NCBI GenBank assembly: GCA_946623205.1
Contig: CAMOQV010000021.1
Location: forward strand, 1-16,168
Reading direction: 5' to 3'
Length of the DNA: 16,168 bases
Source of the DNA: an uncultured Clostridia bacterium
GTDB lineage: Bacteria > Bacillota > Clostridia > Christensenellales > UBA3700
Position 1 is the stretch's first letter, and each line of letters opens with the position of its first letter. The notes under the pieces were generated by a model, which was given only the letters and a program-made list of their open reading frames with translations, made no database searches and was not told the origin of the DNA. The translations under genes and the position numbers were made by a program. Below, piece after piece: positions 14,040 to 16,168 of the stretch.

Positions 14040-16028
14040 ATGCAATTAAAAAATATAAAAGGGGTCGGCGATAAGACCCTTTTTAAGTTAAAAAAACTCG
14101 GAATAGAAAATATAGACGATTTAGTGCGTTTTATGCCTAAGTTTTACTGGGACATGACCAAGGAGAGCAATCTAAAAGAGTGCGATCATGGGGACTATGT
14201 TTTATTGCGTGGGGAAGTAGTTAAGAAGACTAAACCTGTAAATATTAGACGCAGCTTATCAATTGTTAAAGCAGATTTTGTAACACAAGGTCAAAAGATT
14301 AAATTGACTTGGTTTAATACGCCATATGTAACGGGCCAAATAGAATTAAATACAGAATATCTTTTCTGGGGAAAAATTTCTCTAAAAGATGGTATAGTTT
14401 TGACTAATCCAGCCTTTGAAAAAGCCGAAGGAAGCAAGAGATTGCAAGGAGTTGTGCCAATTTATCCATTACGTGGGCATGTTGGACAACAACAGTTTAG
14501 AAACTGGATGGAAGAGGCACTAAAGGCGGATATTCAATCTCCTGCAGATAAATACGCAAACATTACATTTAAAGAAGCTCTATATCATGTGCATTTCCCA
14601 ACATCTATGGATGACATGAGATTTGGAAAAACTAGAATTAATCTAGAAAATCTAATTATGCAATATATTGCATATAGAGTAAACAAAAATGTTGTGTCAG
14701 AAAAGAAGCTAAGACTATATGGACAAAACGGCTCAATTTTAGCCCCAACAATCAAGAATTTGCCATATGCTTTAACGCAATCTCAAGAAAAGGCGCTAAA
14801 TGAAATTATAGCCGATTTAAAGGGCCCATTTAGAACAAATAGAATGTTGCTAGGTGACGTTGGATCTGGAAAGACAGTTGTAGCTTTGTTATCTTCTTTA
14901 TTTGCAATTAAAAATGGCTATCAAGTAGCAATAATGGTTCCAACAGAAATTTTAGCACGCCAACATTATATGAATGCTCAAAAGCTTTTGAAGGACGAGA
15001 ATATCAATATTGCGATTTTGACAAGTTCTACAAAGGCTCAAGAGAGAAAACTAATCTTAGAAAAATTAAGATGTGGTGTTATAGATTTAGTCGTAGGCAC
15101 GCATGCGGTATTAAATGATAAAGTAGAATTTAGAAATCTATCTTTCATCATTATTGATGAATTACATAAATTTGGAGTTAAACAAAAGGGAACACTTGAA
15201 GAAAAGGCAAGACAATGCGATGTTCTTTCTATGTCGGCAACTCCAATCCCAAGAGCTATTGCTTTGACAATGTATGGAGATTTAGCAATATCTAATTTAA
15301 AACCAAGAGAGGGAACAGCAAAAGTTACTACTCATATTATGGGAGATGATAAGCTTCCTGGTATGTATAAATTTATTGTAGAAAGAGTGCGAGCAGGCGA
15401 GCAAGCATACATAGTATGTCCTTTGGTTTTAGACTCTGAAGGCTTAGAAGTATATAGTGCAAAGCACCTATATAAAGAAGTTGTAAATGGGCCTTTAAAG
15501 GATGTAAAAGTTGGCCTTATTTATGGCTCAATGAAGGATAAAGAAAAGAATGATTTAATGCAAGCATTCTATCAAAAAGAAATCGATGTTTTAATTGCAA
15601 CCAGCGTTATAGAAGTTGGTATCGATTCTCAATATGCATCCATAATGACAGTTTTAAATGCAGATAGATTTGGCTTAGCAACTCTTCATCAATTGAGAGG
15701 AAGAATTGGAAGAAAAGCAGGGCTTCGTTCATATTGTTTCTTACACACTTCAAAAGATATGGAAAACGAAAGATTGCAAGCGCTTGTAAATAATAAAGAT
15801 GGCGATGCAATTGCTGAATATGATGCTTCAGTTAGAGGTTATGGTGACTTCTTAGGCGAAAGACAATCGGGAAGTTCATTCAAGGGCGATGCCATCATTA
15901 CAAAGCAAGTTATTCAAGAATGTAAGAGAATTTCAGATTTATTATTGCAAGATAAGAATTTTGATATGTCTCAATTTGTTAATATAGACGTTTATTTGGA
16001 AAAATTACAAAATATTAGTCTTAACTAA
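14040..16028 (+). CDS. recG: ATP-dependent DNA helicase RecG
   Basis: A 662-residue branch-migrating helicase that remodels stalled forks and Holliday junctions. It shows the N-terminal wedge/OB domain starting with a helix-hairpin-helix-like KNIKGVGDKTLFKLKKLGI, Walker A GDVGSGKT (272-279), SATPIPRA, GSMKDKEK, ATSVIEVGID and QLRGRIGR. It is slightly shorter than the typical 680-690 residues. Several signatures deviate: motif II is DELH (373-376) followed by KFGV where nearly all RecG have DEQHRFGV, and the C-terminal element reads RGYGDFLGERQSG rather than RGPG-LGTRQ. No frameshift or stop is present, so it is likely functional. AAGG lies 7 bases before ATG. It follows fakA by 29 bases as in other Firmicutes. 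Confidence 0.94.
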   Translation: MQLKNIKGVGDKTLFKLKKLGIENIDDLVRFMPKFYWDMTKESNLKECDHGDYVLLRGEVVKKTKPVNIRRSLSIVKADFVTQGQKIKLTWFNTPYVTGQIELNTEYLFWGKISLKDGIVLTNPAFEKAEGSKRLQGVVPIYPLRGHVGQQQFRNWMEEALKADIQSPADKYANITFKEALYHVHFPTSMDDMRFGKTRINLENLIMQYIAYRVNKNVVSEKKLRLYGQNGSILAPTIKNLPYALTQSQEKALNEIIADLKGPFRTNRMLLGDVGSGKTVVALLSSLFAIKNGYQVAIMVPTEILARQHYMNAQKLLKDENINIAILTSSTKAQERKLILEKLRCGVIDLVVGTHAVLNDKVEFRNLSFIIIDELHKFGVKQKGTLEEKARQCDVLSMSATPIPRAIALTMYGDLAISNLKPREGTAKVTTHIMGDDKLPGMYKFIVERVRAGEQAYIVCPLVLDSEGLEVYSAKHLYKEVVNGPLKDVKVGLIYGSMKDKEKNDLMQAFYQKEIDVLIATSVIEVGIDSQYASIMTVLNADRFGLATLHQLRGRIGRKAGLRSYCFLHTSKDMENERLQALVNNKDGDAIAEYDASVRGYGDFLGERQSGSSFKGDAIITKQVIQECKRISDLLLQDKNFDMSQFVNIDVYLEKLQNISLN

Positions 16029-16034
16029 TATCCG

Positions 16035-16043
16035 TGATATAAT
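16035..16043 (+). promoter_or_regulatory. uvrC extended -10 promoter, placed for a leaderless transcript
   Basis: TGATATAAT is a consensus extended -10 (TGn plus perfect TATAAT at 16038-16043). The predicted start is at about 16050, the A of the uvrC ATG. No convincing -35 is seen (TTAGTC at 16015-16020) and there is no Shine-Dalgarno sequence. Confidence 0.65.
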
Positions 16044-16049
16044 ATCAAT

Positions 16050-16168
16050 ATGAGTTTAATTGAGCAAAGATTAAAAGATTTACCAATGGATCCTGGCGTA
16101 TATATTATGAAGTCCAAAGAAGGACAGATTTTATATATTGGTAAGGCACGCCATTTAAAAAATAGAGT
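16050..16168 (+). CDS. uvrC: Excinuclease ABC subunit C (5' part)
   Basis: The first 39 residues of UvrC, the subunit that makes the dual incisions around DNA lesions during nucleotide excision repair; the gene runs off the right edge. MSLIEQRLKDLPMDPGVYIM then ILYIGKARHLKNR is the start of the GIY-YIG nuclease domain (GVY at 16-18, YIG at 29-31). The ATG is chosen because the family starts a few residues before L-P-x-x-PGVY. It lies 21 bases after recG, with its own -10 box immediately upstream and no ribosome site. Confidence 0.94.
   Translation, partial: MSLIEQRLKDLPMDPGVYIMKSKEGQILYIGKARHLKNR

Overview
The window is AT-rich DNA (arginine mostly AGA, many A/T-ending codons). Its gene order closely follows the conserved yicC-gmk-rpoZ-coaBC-priA-def-fmt-rsmB-rlmN-rsgA-rpe // rpmB(-) // asp23-fakA-recG neighbourhood of Firmicutes, known for example from Bacillus subtilis. 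With the zinc-ribbon L28 and strong AGGAGG ribosome sites, this points to a low-GC Gram-positive bacterium, most likely a Clostridia-type anaerobe. The species cannot be named from the sequence.

Layout. (1) Positions 1-335 hold the 3' end of a pyrimidine-synthesis gene: the C-terminus of the ATCase catalytic chain runs through a short linker straight into the zinc-binding domain of the regulatory chain. A UUCG-loop terminator follows. (2) Positions 336-1307 are an accessory-looking gap: a degenerate 33-bp tandem repeat that reads as 11-residue Cys-containing repeats, an orphan VbhA-like antitoxin gene with its own promoter, and an intergenic stretch with TGTGACA/TGTCACA repeats. (3) Positions 1308-11520 carry eleven co-directional genes with overlaps or tiny gaps. 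They cover RNA turnover (yicC), GMP kinase, RNA polymerase omega, CoA synthesis, replication restart, initiator-Met formylation and deformylation, rRNA methylation, ribosome assembly and pentose phosphate epimerisation. (4) rpmB (L28) lies on the minus strand with its own promoter, perfect ribosome site and terminator. (5) A divergent control region with a strikingly GC-rich hairpin leads to asp23/yloU, fakA (yloV) and recG, and the window ends in the first codons of uvrC.

The core genes look intact. Points worth attention are the ATCase fusion lacking the nucleotide-binding allosteric domain, the decayed Cys repeat, the orphan antitoxin, two genes (asp23 and uvrC) whose -10 boxes sit so close to ATG that their mRNAs should be leaderless, the absence of prpC-prkC between rlmN and rsgA, and several departures from signature motifs in RsgA, RecG and Rpe. 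I saw no tRNA, rRNA, CRISPR array, complete mobile element or prophage gene.
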